Shown one piece after another: positions 1 to 8,182 of a DNA stretch of 64,000 bases. The position numbers and the translations under genes were made by a program. Source of the stretch: an uncultured Bacteroidales bacterium (GTDB taxonomy: Bacteria; Bacteroidota; Bacteroidia; Bacteroidales; Bacteroidaceae); contig CACYBB010000016.1 of NCBI GenBank assembly GCA_902772585.1, positions 22,347 through 86,346 of the forward strand, in the 5' to 3' direction. The notes beneath the pieces are model-generated. The model did not search any database. It was given only the letters and a program-made list of their open reading frames with translations, and had not been told where the DNA came from. Positions within the stretch are counted from its first letter, which is position 1. Each line of letters begins with the position of its first letter.

Positions 1-40
1 AGTATTGCGAATTGAGATTATCCCTTAGCTGGTTGCTCAT
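1..40 (-). CDS. Probable DUF4435 protein, N-terminus only (runs off the window)
   Basis: Only 13 codons are inside the window. They start at the ATG at 38-40 and read MSNQLRDNLNSQY. From memory, this resembles the N-terminus of Bacteroidales DUF4435 proteins, which commonly accompany an AAA/ABC-type ATPase such as the gene just upstream, whose stop codon is at 64. DUF4435 includes AriB, the TOPRIM-like effector of the PARIS defence pair. The 23-base gap to the ATPase is filled by a 7-base-period repeat. The identification rests on a very short match plus gene context, so it is tentative. Confidence 0.5.
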   Translation of the reverse strand, partial: MSNQLRDNLNSQY

Positions 41-63
41 AATTACGAATTATGAACCATGAA

Positions 64-873
64 CTAAATCGTAATATCGCTTACCTCTGTAACCTTGTCA
101 AGCCACCCATTCATGATGACTGCAGGCGAATGGGTCGTCAGGATAATCTGTACGTTGGGATTCATCTCGACAATAAGGTCTATCAGACGCTTCTGCCACT
201 CGATATGCAGACTCACCTCCGGCTCATCCATAAAGAGCACATAGGGTTGCTGGTCTTCCACCAACACCGTCAACAGAATAGCAAGCATCTGCTTCTCACC
301 CGATGAAAGCTGGTAGGGGACTAAGGTCTCGCCAATTTGTGAGAAACGGATTTCGTTCTCCGTACGCACAATCTTCTTACCCGTCTCCTCAAAGAGCTCG
401 TCGACAATATCCTGAAAGCGTGTCTTGGGTTTTGACAATTCCTGTGCAGCATCGGCATGTCCTTCCTGTAAGGCGCTAATGATGCGATTGCCGATGTTCA
501 CCTGATAGTCCAGGTACTTACGCTGAAGATGATAAAGTTGGAAATCAAGCGCTGAGGAAATACGCGAATCCACTAGATTCATCGTCTCATTGTCGAGCAT
601 AGGTGAATCCATAGAACGAATGATATCGTAACGGATATGCGTGGCATCCTCAGGTTCTACCGTCAGATGGACCCCCTTGAGCAGGTGGTTCTGCAGGTCA
701 CCATTAGTATTGACACTGCGGAACACCTTGTTCAAGATAGTCGACTTACCCACACCATTGATACCGCTGAGGATATTCACTTGCGGGTCAAGATTCCACA
801 CAATATGCTTCTTACCACTCCACAGGGAGTCGATTTCAATAATCCGGATATAGTCTGCGTATTTCATAGGCAT
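64..873 (-). CDS. ABC/SMC-class AAA ATPase (AAA_15/AAA_21 type)
   Basis: This is a soluble ATPase of 269 residues. Walker A (GINGVGKST) is at residues 37-45, the ABC signature LSSGEKQ lies near 190, Walker B (VLFMDEPEVSLH) near 212-223, and the switch histidine is in TTHSP near 247, so ATP hydrolysis looks intact. No TOPRIM nuclease domain follows the ATPase, unlike OLD-family proteins. The longest frame begins with TTG at 880-882; I prefer the ATG at 871-873, and the ATG at 865-867 is also possible. The gene follows the FKBP gene by 26 bases and precedes a probable DUF4435 gene, so the two may act as an ATPase/effector pair. Its cellular role cannot be read from the sequence. Confidence 0.85.
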   Translation of the reverse strand: MPMKYADYIRIIEIDSLWSGKKHIVWNLDPQVNILSGINGVGKSTILNKVFRSVNTNGDLQNHLLKGVHLTVEPEDATHIRYDIIRSMDSPMLDNETMNLVDSRISSALDFQLYHLQRKYLDYQVNIGNRIISALQEGHADAAQELSKPKTRFQDIVDELFEETGKKIVRTENEIRFSQIGETLVPYQLSSGEKQMLAILLTVLVEDQQPYVLFMDEPEVSLHIEWQKRLIDLIVEMNPNVQIILTTHSPAVIMNGWLDKVTEVSDITI

Positions 874-899
874 AATAAACAATAACTAATTAACAACCG

Positions 900-1496
900 T
901 TATTCTCTGTCGCCCTGAGTCTTTCGCCAGAAGTCTTCCAGACGCAGGTCAAAAATCAGTGTGCTATAAGCAGGTATGACACTTCTTGCCCCGCTGCCAT
1001 AACCCAACTGATAAGGAATATAAATGCGCCAGTGGTCACCACGATGCATACGCATCAATGCAGTAGAAAAGCCCTTTACGACACCACTGACAGCAAACTT
1101 TGTTGGCGTTGCCAAATCCGGGTCATAAGTACCCACATAGCTCTGATCGAAAATCATGCCTTGCGGATAGCTGTATGATGGCAGCAAACGACCAACATAG
1201 TGGACTTTCACAGAATCTGTCTGCAGGGGAGACGTTTTGCCACTCCCCTGCTCCAGTTTCTCTGCTACGATATAATCAAAATAACTCAATATATAGCCTT
1301 CATTTGGCATCGTATAGCAAGGAATGACTTCCAACTTTTGAAGCGAGCCCTGCTGCACATCCGATACCAGACGGCTGAAATACGTGTCATTGGTGTTCTG
1401 CCAGTCAGCAAACTCCTCTACAGTATCGTCTTCCTCTTTACAAGAAGCGAGGGCCAACAAAGCCAATGCGCACCAAATGATATTTCTGAACTTCAT
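900..1496 (-). CDS. FKBP-type peptidyl-prolyl isomerase lipoprotein
   Basis: The protein has 198 residues. A lipoprotein signal peptide ends in LASC (Cys19), so it is probably anchored in the envelope. Residues about 95-190 form an FKBP fold: VHYVGRL, then FDQS, the GVVKGFSTAL segment, the GDHWRIYIPYQLGYG segment and a final strand IFDLRLEDF. The family catalyses cis-trans isomerisation of X-Pro bonds and helps exported proteins fold. The ALMRMHRGD region keeps the usual FKBP layout. It starts 4 bases after the glyS stop codon, so it is almost certainly co-transcribed with glyS, although the functions are unrelated. The exact substrate is unknown. Confidence 0.88.
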   Translation of the reverse strand: MKFRNIIWCALALLALASCKEEDDTVEEFADWQNTNDTYFSRLVSDVQQGSLQKLEVIPCYTMPNEGYILSYFDYIVAEKLEQGSGKTSPLQTDSVKVHYVGRLLPSYSYPQGMIFDQSYVGTYDPDLATPTKFAVSGVVKGFSTALMRMHRGDHWRIYIPYQLGYGSGARSVIPAYSTLIFDLRLEDFWRKTQGDRE

Positions 1497-1500
1497 CGTA

Positions 1501-3042
1501 TTACTGTAATTTCTTCAACAGACTAGCGATGCTCACCTTATCCTCGATGATAGAGTTGAGATCGCTGATGTTTACACGCTCCTGCTCCATGGTGTCGCGG
1601 AAACGCAGAGTTACCTTACCATCGGTCAGTGTGTCGTGGTCGACTGTTACACAGTAAGGAGTACCGATGGCATCCTGACGGCGATAACGCTTACCGATAG
1701 AATCCTTCTCATCGTACTGGCAGTTGAAGTGGAACTTCAGCTGGTCGATGATCTCACGTGCCTTCTCGGGCAGACCGTCCTTCTTGACAAGTGGCATAAC
1801 AGCACACTTAACAGGAGCCAGGGCTGCGGGCAACTTGAGTACGGTACGTGTCTCGCCGTTCTCGAGCTTCTCCTCCTCGAATGCGTGGCACATGATAGAG
1901 AGGAACATACGGTCGACACCGATAGATGTCTCGATGACATACGGAGTATAGCTCTCGTTGGTCTGAGGATCGAAGTACTTGATGCTCTTGCCAGAGAACT
2001 TTTCGTGCTGACTCAGGTCGAAGTTGGTACGAGAGTGGATACCCTCAACCTCCTTGAATCCGAATGGCATCTTGAACTCGATATCAGTTGCAGCATTAGC
2101 ATAGTGAGCCAGCTTGTCGTGGTCGTGGAAACGATAGTTCTCAGCGCCGAAGCCAAGAGCCTGGTGCCACTTCATACGTGTCTCCTTCCACTTGGGGAAC
2201 CACTCGAGCTCAGTGCCAGGAGCTACAAAGAACTGCATCTCCATCTGCTCGAACTCACGCATACGGAAGATGAACTGACGAGCAACGATCTCATTACGGA
2301 AAGCCTTACCAATCTGAGCAATACCGAAAGGAATCTTCATACGACCAGTCTTCTGTACGTTCAGGTAGTTAACGAAGATACCCTGAGCGGTCTCAGGACG
2401 CAGGTAAACCTTCATTGAAGCATCGGCGCTGGCCCCCATCTCCGTCGAGAACATCAGGTTGAACTGACGAACGTCGGTCCAGTTCTTGGTACCGCTGATT
2501 GGGTCGACAATCTCCTCGTCGAGGATGATCTGCTTCAGCTCGTCCAGGTCCGGACCCTGCATGGCTGCGGCGTAGCGGGCATGCAGGTTGTCGCGCTTCT
2601 CCTTCGTCTCCTTTACGCGCTCGCTTGTCTCCATATATTTAGCCTCGTCGAAGCTGTCTCCAAAACGCTTGCGAGCCTTCTCTACTTCCTTCTGAATCTT
2701 CTCGTCGTACTTGGCAATCTGGTCCTCGATAAGTACATCGGCACGATAACGCTTCTTAGAGTCGCGGTTGTCGATCAAGGGATCGTTGAAGGCATCAACG
2801 TGACCAGAAGCCTTCCATATTGTGGGGTGCATGAAGATAGCCGAGTCGATACCTACGATATTCTCGTGAAGCATCGTCATGGCCTTCCACCAATACTGCT
2901 TAATGTTATTCTTCAACTCTACACCGTTCTGACCGTAGTCATAAACAGCTCCTAAACCATCGTAAATCTCACTTGAGGGGAACACAAAGCCATACTCCTT
3001 GCAGTGGCTTACGATTTTCTTAAATACATCTTCTTGTGCCAT
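1501..3042 (-). CDS. glyS: Glycyl-tRNA synthetase (dimeric, class II)
   Basis: This cytoplasmic enzyme charges tRNA-Gly with glycine. At 513 residues it is the single-chain alpha2 form, not the GlyQ/GlyS tetramer. Class II motif 2 appears as FRNEIVARQFIFRMREFEQM, motif 3 as SIGVDRMFLSIM, and the C-terminal third (from ALAPVKCAVMPL onward) is the anticodon-binding domain. A charged helical insertion follows the catalytic N-terminus near residues 100-160, as in other Bacteroidota enzymes. The ATG start is supported by a TAnnTTTG promoter box 55 bases upstream. It is the first gene of a minus-strand unit that continues into the FKBP lipoprotein and the ATPase. Confidence 0.97.
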   Translation of the reverse strand: MAQEDVFKKIVSHCKEYGFVFPSSEIYDGLGAVYDYGQNGVELKNNIKQYWWKAMTMLHENIVGIDSAIFMHPTIWKASGHVDAFNDPLIDNRDSKKRYRADVLIEDQIAKYDEKIQKEVEKARKRFGDSFDEAKYMETSERVKETKEKRDNLHARYAAAMQGPDLDELKQIILDEEIVDPISGTKNWTDVRQFNLMFSTEMGASADASMKVYLRPETAQGIFVNYLNVQKTGRMKIPFGIAQIGKAFRNEIVARQFIFRMREFEQMEMQFFVAPGTELEWFPKWKETRMKWHQALGFGAENYRFHDHDKLAHYANAATDIEFKMPFGFKEVEGIHSRTNFDLSQHEKFSGKSIKYFDPQTNESYTPYVIETSIGVDRMFLSIMCHAFEEEKLENGETRTVLKLPAALAPVKCAVMPLVKKDGLPEKAREIIDQLKFHFNCQYDEKDSIGKRYRRQDAIGTPYCVTVDHDTLTDGKVTLRFRDTMEQERVNISDLNSIIEDKVSIASLLKKLQ

Positions 3043-3096
3043 TTCTTTATTTACTTTTTATCTTTTTGCTTTTTAACTTTTTATTTATATTGCGTG

Positions 3097-3104
3097 CAAA
3101 GGTA
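3097..3104 (-). promoter_or_regulatory. glyS promoter, -7 box TACCTTTG
   Basis: On the minus strand the box reads TACCTTTG, the Bacteroidota -7 consensus, 55 bases before the glyS ATG. I see no clear TTTG -33 box at the usual spacing. Confidence 0.6.
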
Positions 3105-3211
3105 GTCATTTTCAACGAATAAACCGCCATTTGTACACATTATTTAATAAAAAAGAGGATAACAGAGAGATATATTTGTTATTACCACAAATAGTAATTT
3201 ATATTTAAGGG

Positions 3212-3252
3212 CTTAAAACATAAGTTCAAAGGCGTTATACTTATGTTTTAAG
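3212..3252. repeat. Perfect 14-base inverted repeat with a 13-base loop
   Basis: The arm CTTAAAACATAAGT at 3212-3225 is matched exactly by its reverse complement at 3239-3252. It lies between two divergent genes, where a terminator is not needed, and no T-tract follows. It could be an operator or the end of an unannotated short transcript. Confidence 0.75.
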
Positions 3253-3369
3253 ACTGAGAATATATATTTTACGTCTGCAAATACAAAATGCACAAGGAGA
3301 AAAAACATAACCATACGAGGGTATGATTCGCAGAAGGTACAGACAATAAAATGAAAAACTGAAATAAAA

Positions 3370-3401
3370 TTTGGCTTTCTCGCCTTTTTTTAGTACTTTT
3401 G
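3370..3401 (+). promoter_or_regulatory. parC promoter (TTTG, 20 bases, TACTTTTG)
   Basis: Both Bacteroidota promoter elements are present with the canonical 20-base spacing. The -7 box lies inside the longest possible parC reading frame, which argues that translation starts downstream at 3431. Confidence 0.85.
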
Positions 3402-3430
3402 CAGGAAAATCGAAAACTACTACATTATTT

Positions 3431-6142
3431 ATGGACGACGAAATAAAAGACGACATCATCAACTCAGAGGGTCCTGAATTTGCAGACACTCCTGACACAG
3501 GAGAGGAACCTGCTTCGCATTCAGACTACAAGCCTGTAAACCGTTTTGACGCTGCTGCCGTACATCACCTGAGCGGCATGTACCAGAACTGGTTCCTGGA
3601 CTACGCTTCCTACGTTATCTTGGAGCGTGCCGTACCTCATATTGAGGACGGACTGAAACCCGTGCAGCGCCGTATCCTGCACTCCATGAAGCGCATGGAC
3701 GACGGACGCTATAACAAGGTAGCAAACATTGTAGGACACACCATGCAGTTCCACCCCCACGGCGACGCCAGTATTGGTGACGCCCTGGTGCAGATGGGAC
3801 AGAAGGATCTATTGATAGACACACAGGGTAACTGGGGTAACATTCTGACAGGAAACAGGGCTGCCGCGCCTCGATATATTGAGGCACGACTGAGCAAGTT
3901 TGCCCTCGATACCGTCTTCAACCCAAAGACCACCGATTGGCAGATGTCATACGATGGGCGCAACAAGGAGCCTATCACCCTGCCTGTCAAGTTCCCACTA
4001 TTGTTGGCTCAAGGTGCCGAGGGTATTGCCGTAGGTTTGTCGTCCAAGATTCTACCACACAACTTCTGCGAAATCTGTGATGCCGCCATCAGCTATCTGC
4101 ATGGCGAGGAGTTCCACCTCTACCCAGACTTCCCAACAGGTGGCAGCATCGATGTTAGCAAATATAACGATGGCCAGCGTGGTGGTGTCCTGAAGGTTCG
4201 TGCCAAGATAGAAAAGCTCGACTCCAAGACGCTCGTCATCCGCGAGATACCTTTCTCCAAAACTACAGAGACGGTGATTGACAGCATTCTGAAGGCTATC
4301 GAGAAGGGTAAAATCAAGGCTCGTCACGTGGAAGACCTGACAGCTGCCAAAGTAGAGATACAGGTTCAGTTGGCCCCTGGTGTATCAAGCGACAAGACGT
4401 TGGATGCCCTCTACGCCTTCTCTGACTGCGAAATCAATATTTCGCCCAACTGTTGCGTCATTGAGGACAACAAGCCGCAGTTCTTGACTGTCAGCGACGT
4501 GCTGTGCCACTCTACAGATCGCACCAAAGACCTGATTCGTCAGGAATTGGAGATTCGCAAGGGTGAACTCTTAGAACAACTGCACTTCTGCTCGTTGGAG
4601 AAAATCTTCATCGAGGAACGCATCTATAAGGACAAAAAATTCGAACAGGCGCCCAATATCGATGCTGTGTGTGAACACATCGACGAGCGCTTGACACCCT
4701 TCTATCCGCAGATGGTTCGCGAGGTCACGAAGGACGACATCCTGAAGTTGCTGGAAATCAAGATGCAGCGCATTTTGAAGTTCAACAAGGACAAGGCCGA
4801 TGAACTCATGGCTCGCATCCAGGCAGAGATTGAAGAAATCAATCGCGACCTGGCAAACCTTGTGGAAGTGACGGCCCAGTGGTTCCAGTTCCTGAAGGAC
4901 AAGTACGGCAAGGATCATCCACGCATGACGGAAATCCGAAACTTCGACACCATCGAGGCTACGAAGGTCGTCGAGGCTAACCAGAAGCTGTACATCAATC
5001 GTCAGGACGGCTTCATCGGCACCAGTCTGAAGAAGGACGAGTTTGTCTGCAACTGCTCTGATATTGACGACATCATCATCTTCTATAAGGATGGTAAGTT
5101 CAAGGTTGTGAAAGTGGCTGACAAGCTGTTTGTCGGCAAGAACGTCATGTGGATCAGCGTCTTCAAGAAGAACGACCAACGCACCATCTACAATGCCGTT
5201 TATCGTGATGGTCGCAAGGGCTATTACTACATCAAGCGCTTTAACGTCTCAAGCGTCACTCGCGATCGCGAATACGACATCACAGCAGGTACAGAGGGCT
5301 CACGCGTCGTTTATTTCACTGCTAACCCCAATGGCGAGGCTGAGGTCATCAAGGTCACACTCGACCCAGCACCCAAGCTGAAGCGTATCTTCTTCGACAA
5401 GGACTTCTCAGAAGTGCTTATCAAGGGACGTGCCGCTAAGGGAAACCTGTTGACGAAATACCAGGTACACCGTATCGGTCTGAAGAGTCACGGACACTCA
5501 ACGCTTGGTGGTCGCAAGGTGTGGTACGACCCAGACGTCAATCGTCTGAACTACGACGAGCACGGACGTCTGCTGGGTGAATTCTTCGATGGTGACAGCA
5601 TCCTGGTTATTTTGAAGAACGGCGACTACTACCTGTCAGGTTTCGACCCCAACGTACACTTTGAGGACAATATCCAGCTGATAGAGAAATACGAATCAGA
5701 GAAGATTTGGAGTTGTGTACTCTACGACGCTGACAATCAAGGCTATCCGTATATCAAGCGTTTCCTCATGGAGGCTACGAAACGTAAGCAGAACTACATC
5801 GGTGAGAACGCCAACTCACAACAGTTGCTGCTGACAGACACCTATTATCCACGCCTGCTGGTTACCTATGGTGGCAACGATGCCTTCAGAGGTAGTGAGG
5901 AAATTGATGTTGAGCAATTCATCTCCGTCAAAGGATTCAAGGCAAAAGGTAAGCGTCTCACCACCTGGCAGATTGCCAGCATTGAAGAGTTAGAACCCCT
6001 ACGCCAGCCAGAGATTCCAGAAACGCCAGATAATGAAGAGGAAGAAGAGGAAAACCTCGATCCTGATGCAGGAAAGAGCCAGCAACAGGTTATGGACGAG
6101 ATGACAGGACAACTGAGACTGTTTGATGAGGACGAAGTATAA
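3431..6142 (+). CDS. parC: DNA topoisomerase IV subunit A
   Basis: The protein has 903 residues. It is the DNA-breaking subunit of a type IIA topoisomerase that works with a ParE/GyrB-type ATPase subunit to unlink chromosomes. The catalytic Arg-Tyr pair is in AAAPRYIEARLS (Tyr149), and the quinolone-contact helix reads HPHGDASIGDALV near 108-120. A coiled-coil segment lies near 440-520, followed by a beta-pinwheel-like C-terminal domain and a very acidic tail (EEEEEENLDPDAG). The acidic tail and HPHGDASIGDALV helix fit the Bacteroidota ParC-type protein better than GyrA. The frame can be extended 20 codons upstream, but the promoter lies there. The next gene overlaps its 3' end by 20 bases, so the three genes to 7942 are probably one operon. 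Confidence 0.92.
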   Translation: MDDEIKDDIINSEGPEFADTPDTGEEPASHSDYKPVNRFDAAAVHHLSGMYQNWFLDYASYVILERAVPHIEDGLKPVQRRILHSMKRMDDGRYNKVANIVGHTMQFHPHGDASIGDALVQMGQKDLLIDTQGNWGNILTGNRAAAPRYIEARLSKFALDTVFNPKTTDWQMSYDGRNKEPITLPVKFPLLLAQGAEGIAVGLSSKILPHNFCEICDAAISYLHGEEFHLYPDFPTGGSIDVSKYNDGQRGGVLKVRAKIEKLDSKTLVIREIPFSKTTETVIDSILKAIEKGKIKARHVEDLTAAKVEIQVQLAPGVSSDKTLDALYAFSDCEINISPNCCVIEDNKPQFLTVSDVLCHSTDRTKDLIRQELEIRKGELLEQLHFCSLEKIFIEERIYKDKKFEQAPNIDAVCEHIDERLTPFYPQMVREVTKDDILKLLEIKMQRILKFNKDKADELMARIQAEIEEINRDLANLVEVTAQWFQFLKDKYGKDHPRMTEIRNFDTIEATKVVEANQKLYINRQDGFIGTSLKKDEFVCNCSDIDDIIIFYKDGKFKVVKVADKLFVGKNVMWISVFKKNDQRTIYNAVYRDGRKGYYYIKRFNVSSVTRDREYDITAGTEGSRVVYFTANPNGEAEVIKVTLDPAPKLKRIFFDKDFSEVLIKGRAAKGNLLTKYQVHRIGLKSHGHSTLGGRKVWYDPDVNRLNYDEHGRLLGEFFDGDSILVILKNGDYYLSGFDPNVHFEDNIQLIEKYESEKIWSCVLYDADNQGYPYIKRFLMEATKRKQNYIGENANSQQLLLTDTYYPRLLVTYGGNDAFRGSEEIDVEQFISVKGFKAKGKRLTTWQIASIEELEPLRQPEIPETPDNEEEEEENLDPDAGKSQQQVMDEMTGQLRLFDEDEV

Positions 6143-6926
6143 GATAGGGCTGTTGGCTATTGGCTGTTGGCTGTTGGCACTTCCTGCTAATAGCCAAAAA
6201 ACTATCACCCGTAGCACGATGATTGGTATCGGACGTACCAACATCCTTGACACCTATCTCTCTGATGAGCACTTCAAGGGTACAGGCGTGAGTTTTCTGG
6301 CTACTGTCGAACGTCAGCGTCCTGACAGCAGATGGTCAACCATCATGGAGCACGAAGGTAATCTTTCGTCCTGCGACAGTCGTCACACCCAACAGGAACT
6401 GGAGGGAGCCTACAACTTCTATTGGGGCAAGCTATACTGTTGGCAACTGCTCGATGGAGCATTGAGTCTGCAGGCTGGTGGATTGCTCAATGCCTCGCTG
6501 GGATTCATCTACAACACCTCCAACGGCAATAATCCTGCACAGGCTCGCGCCCACCTGAATGTGATGCCCACAGGTGTTGCCAGCTATCGGTTCCAGTTAT
6601 TCAACAAGACCTTTGTGGCACGCTACGAGTTGGCGTTACCGCTGGCAGGAATTTGTTTCTCGCCCAACTACGGACAGTCATACTATGAGATTTTCAATCG
6701 TGGCGACTACGACCACAACGCTGTAGTGACCACAATGGCAACAGCACCAGAATGGCGTAATCTGCTGACGCTCGATGCAGCCATCACTCGCAAGTTGACT
6801 CTTCGTATTGGCTATCTGGGTAACATCCAGCAGTCAAAGGTTAACAACCTGCGTCAGCATGTCTGGACGCATCGTTTCCTCATTGGTATCACCAAACGCT
6901 TCAGTATCACTCCCCACGCACTATGA
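6123..6926 (+). CDS. DUF3316-like outer-membrane protein
   Basis: This protein of about 267 residues has a signal peptide (GLLAIGCWLLALPANSQ) followed by alternating beta-strand sequence (for example KLTLRIGYLGNIQQSKVNN and HRFLIGITKRFSI) that suggests a beta-barrel. I recognise it as DUF3316-like from memory, with no known function. It begins within the last codons of parC, at ATG 6123 or 6126, and overlaps the following peptidase gene by ATGA, so translation is probably coupled. Its signal peptide is encoded by a 4-copy, 7-base repeat (6151-6178). A copy-number change there would shift the frame. Confidence 0.7.
   Translation: MMRTKYKIGLLAIGCWLLALPANSQKTITRSTMIGIGRTNILDTYLSDEHFKGTGVSFLATVERQRPDSRWSTIMEHEGNLSSCDSRHTQQELEGAYNFYWGKLYCWQLLDGALSLQAGGLLNASLGFIYNTSNGNNPAQARAHLNVMPTGVASYRFQLFNKTFVARYELALPLAGICFSPNYGQSYYEIFNRGDYDHNAVVTTMATAPEWRNLLTLDAAITRKLTLRIGYLGNIQQSKVNNLRQHVWTHRFLIGITKRFSITPHAL
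6151..6178 (+). repeat. Heptamer tandem repeat (TGTTGGC, 4 copies) inside a signal-peptide coding region
   Basis: Four consecutive 7-base units are present: TGTTGGC, TATTGGC, TGTTGGC, TGTTGGC. An inverted copy of TTGGCTATT follows at 6189-6197. The unit length is not a multiple of three, so gain or loss of one unit breaks the frame. Confidence 0.85.
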
Positions 6927-7942
6927 GAAAGATTATAGATTATCTAGTCATACTAGTATTATTGGTACCATTAGTCTCCTGCGTAGATACTGAGGAACGC
7001 GACGACACACCCTCAGGCAACTTCGAGGCACTTTGGCAGATACTCGACGAGCGCTACTGTTTCTTTGACTACAAACAGAAGGAATATGGGCTAGACTGGA
7101 ACGAAGTCTACAATAAATACAAAGTGCGTGTCAATGACAATATGAACACCACGCAGCTCTTCGAGGTGCTTTGCGACATGTTGGCAGAGTTGCGAGACGG
7201 ACATGTTAACCTATCCAGTTCGATGGACTATGGCCGTTACTGGAAGTGGCAGGAGGACTATCCAAATAATTTCAGCGATACCCTATCACGACGTTATCTG
7301 GGTACAGACTACAAGATTGCCAGTGGTCTGCGCTATCGTGTCCTCGACGATAACATCGGCTATATCCGCTGTGCTTCTTTCGAATCACCTATTGGTGAAG
7401 GAAATCTTGATGAAGTTCTTTCCTATCTGCTTCTCTGTCGTGGACTGATTATTGATATCCGTAGCAATGGTGGTGGCGACCTCACTACTGCTGAACGACT
7501 GGCTGGGCGCTTCGTACACGAGAAAACTCTAGTGGGTTATATGCAGCACAAGACAGGAACAGGTCACAATGATTTCTCTGAACTGAAAGAGATGTATCTG
7601 GAGCCTTCGAGCAATGTGCGCTGGTACAAAAAAGTTTGCGTACTCACCAATCGTAGCGTTTATAGTGCTGCCAATGCCTTTGCTGTATGGATGCATGAAC
7701 TACCAAACGTTATGCTTGTGGGCGACCATACTGGTGGCGGCAGCGGAATGCCTATGAGTAATAGCCTGCCCAACGGATGGAGCGTACGTTTCTCTGCCTG
7801 TCCTATGTATGACGGAAAGAAACAACAGACAGAGTTTGGTATCGACCCTGATGTAAAGGTTAGTCTGAACTACGACCTCACGTATGGTAGTGCCCCTAAG
7901 GACGACATCATCGAGGCAGCTCGCCAACTTTTAGTCAAATAA
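6923..7942 (+). CDS. S41-family peptidase lipoprotein
   Basis: The protein has 339 residues with a lipobox LVSC (Cys20), so it is probably a membrane-anchored periplasmic or surface protease. The N-terminal helical part ends in ELRDGHVNL, a typical S41 segment. The catalytic core carries GYIRCASF, GLIIDIRSNGGGD and the nucleophile region NRSVYSAANAF, with DHTGGGSGMP after it. No PDZ domain is obvious, so it resembles the short tricorn-like S41 group and not CtpA. Its start overlaps the stop of the preceding barrel gene (ATGA), suggesting a joint envelope role. Substrates are unknown. Confidence 0.88.
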   Translation: MRKIIDYLVILVLLVPLVSCVDTEERDDTPSGNFEALWQILDERYCFFDYKQKEYGLDWNEVYNKYKVRVNDNMNTTQLFEVLCDMLAELRDGHVNLSSSMDYGRYWKWQEDYPNNFSDTLSRRYLGTDYKIASGLRYRVLDDNIGYIRCASFESPIGEGNLDEVLSYLLLCRGLIIDIRSNGGGDLTTAERLAGRFVHEKTLVGYMQHKTGTGHNDFSELKEMYLEPSSNVRWYKKVCVLTNRSVYSAANAFAVWMHELPNVMLVGDHTGGGSGMPMSNSLPNGWSVRFSACPMYDGKKQQTEFGIDPDVKVSLNYDLTYGSAPKDDIIEAARQLLVK

Positions 7943-7974
7943 TTTGGCTATTTCAGCAAAAAGCATTACCTTTG
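7943..7974 (+). promoter_or_regulatory. tRNA-Leu promoter (TTTG, 20 bases, TACCTTTG)
   Basis: A consensus Bacteroidota promoter begins immediately after the S41 stop codon and drives the tRNA gene 48 bases downstream. Confidence 0.85.
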
Positions 7975-7990
7975 CACCCGCAAATTTACC

Positions 7991-8004
7991 TATTGGCTAT
8001 TTGC
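7991..8004 (+). repeat. Two-copy heptamer (TATTGGC, TATTTGC)
   Basis: A short array with 7-base period sits between the promoter and the tRNA gene. Its first unit is the same heptamer found in the array at 6151-6178. Confidence 0.6.
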
Positions 8005-8022
8005 TACTGTTTTTTTGCACTA

Positions 8023-8104
8023 GCGCCTGTGGCGGAATTGGTAGACGCGCTAGACTTAGGATCTAGTGTCTCGCGACGTGCAGGTTCGAGTCCTGTCAGG
8101 CGCA
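8023..8104 (+). tRNA. tRNA-Leu (anticodon TAG)
   Basis: The acceptor arms GCGCCTG and CAGGCGC pair perfectly. The anticodon stem CTAGA/TCTAG encloses the loop CTTAGGA with anticodon TAG. A long variable arm, as expected for leucine tRNA, and a T-arm with GGTTCGAGTCC are present. The 3' CCA is not encoded. Confidence 0.97.
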
Positions 8105-8112
8105 CAGAAAAG

Positions 8113-8144
8113 AATAAGGAGACTCTCATCGGAGCCTCCTTATT
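8113..8144 (+). terminator. Terminator after tRNA-Leu
   Basis: The arm AATAAGGAG-a-CTC pairs with GAG-c-CTCCTTATT around a 6-base loop with one mismatch. A T-rich stretch follows, and the hairpin directly follows the tRNA. Confidence 0.75.
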
Positions 8145-8182
8145 TCTTTATCTCATCAAGGGTTACTAGCAGTTTCCCTGGC

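Larger units (their letters stand above)
3043..3430. other. Divergent intergenic region between glyS and parC
   Basis: This 388-base AT-rich region holds no convincing gene. It contains the glyS promoter box near 3097, the parC promoter near 3370-3401 and a perfect 14-base inverted repeat at 3212-3252. Weak open frames here lack start signals and sensible composition. Confidence 0.8.

Noticed and set aside
1636-2418. 260-codon open frame opposite glyS
   Set aside because: It lies entirely antisense to a well-conserved synthetase and has Leu/Val-rich shadow composition with no recognisable domain or start signal.
3371-3430. Longer N-terminus for parC
   Set aside because: The region contains both promoter elements, so it is upstream of the transcript start.
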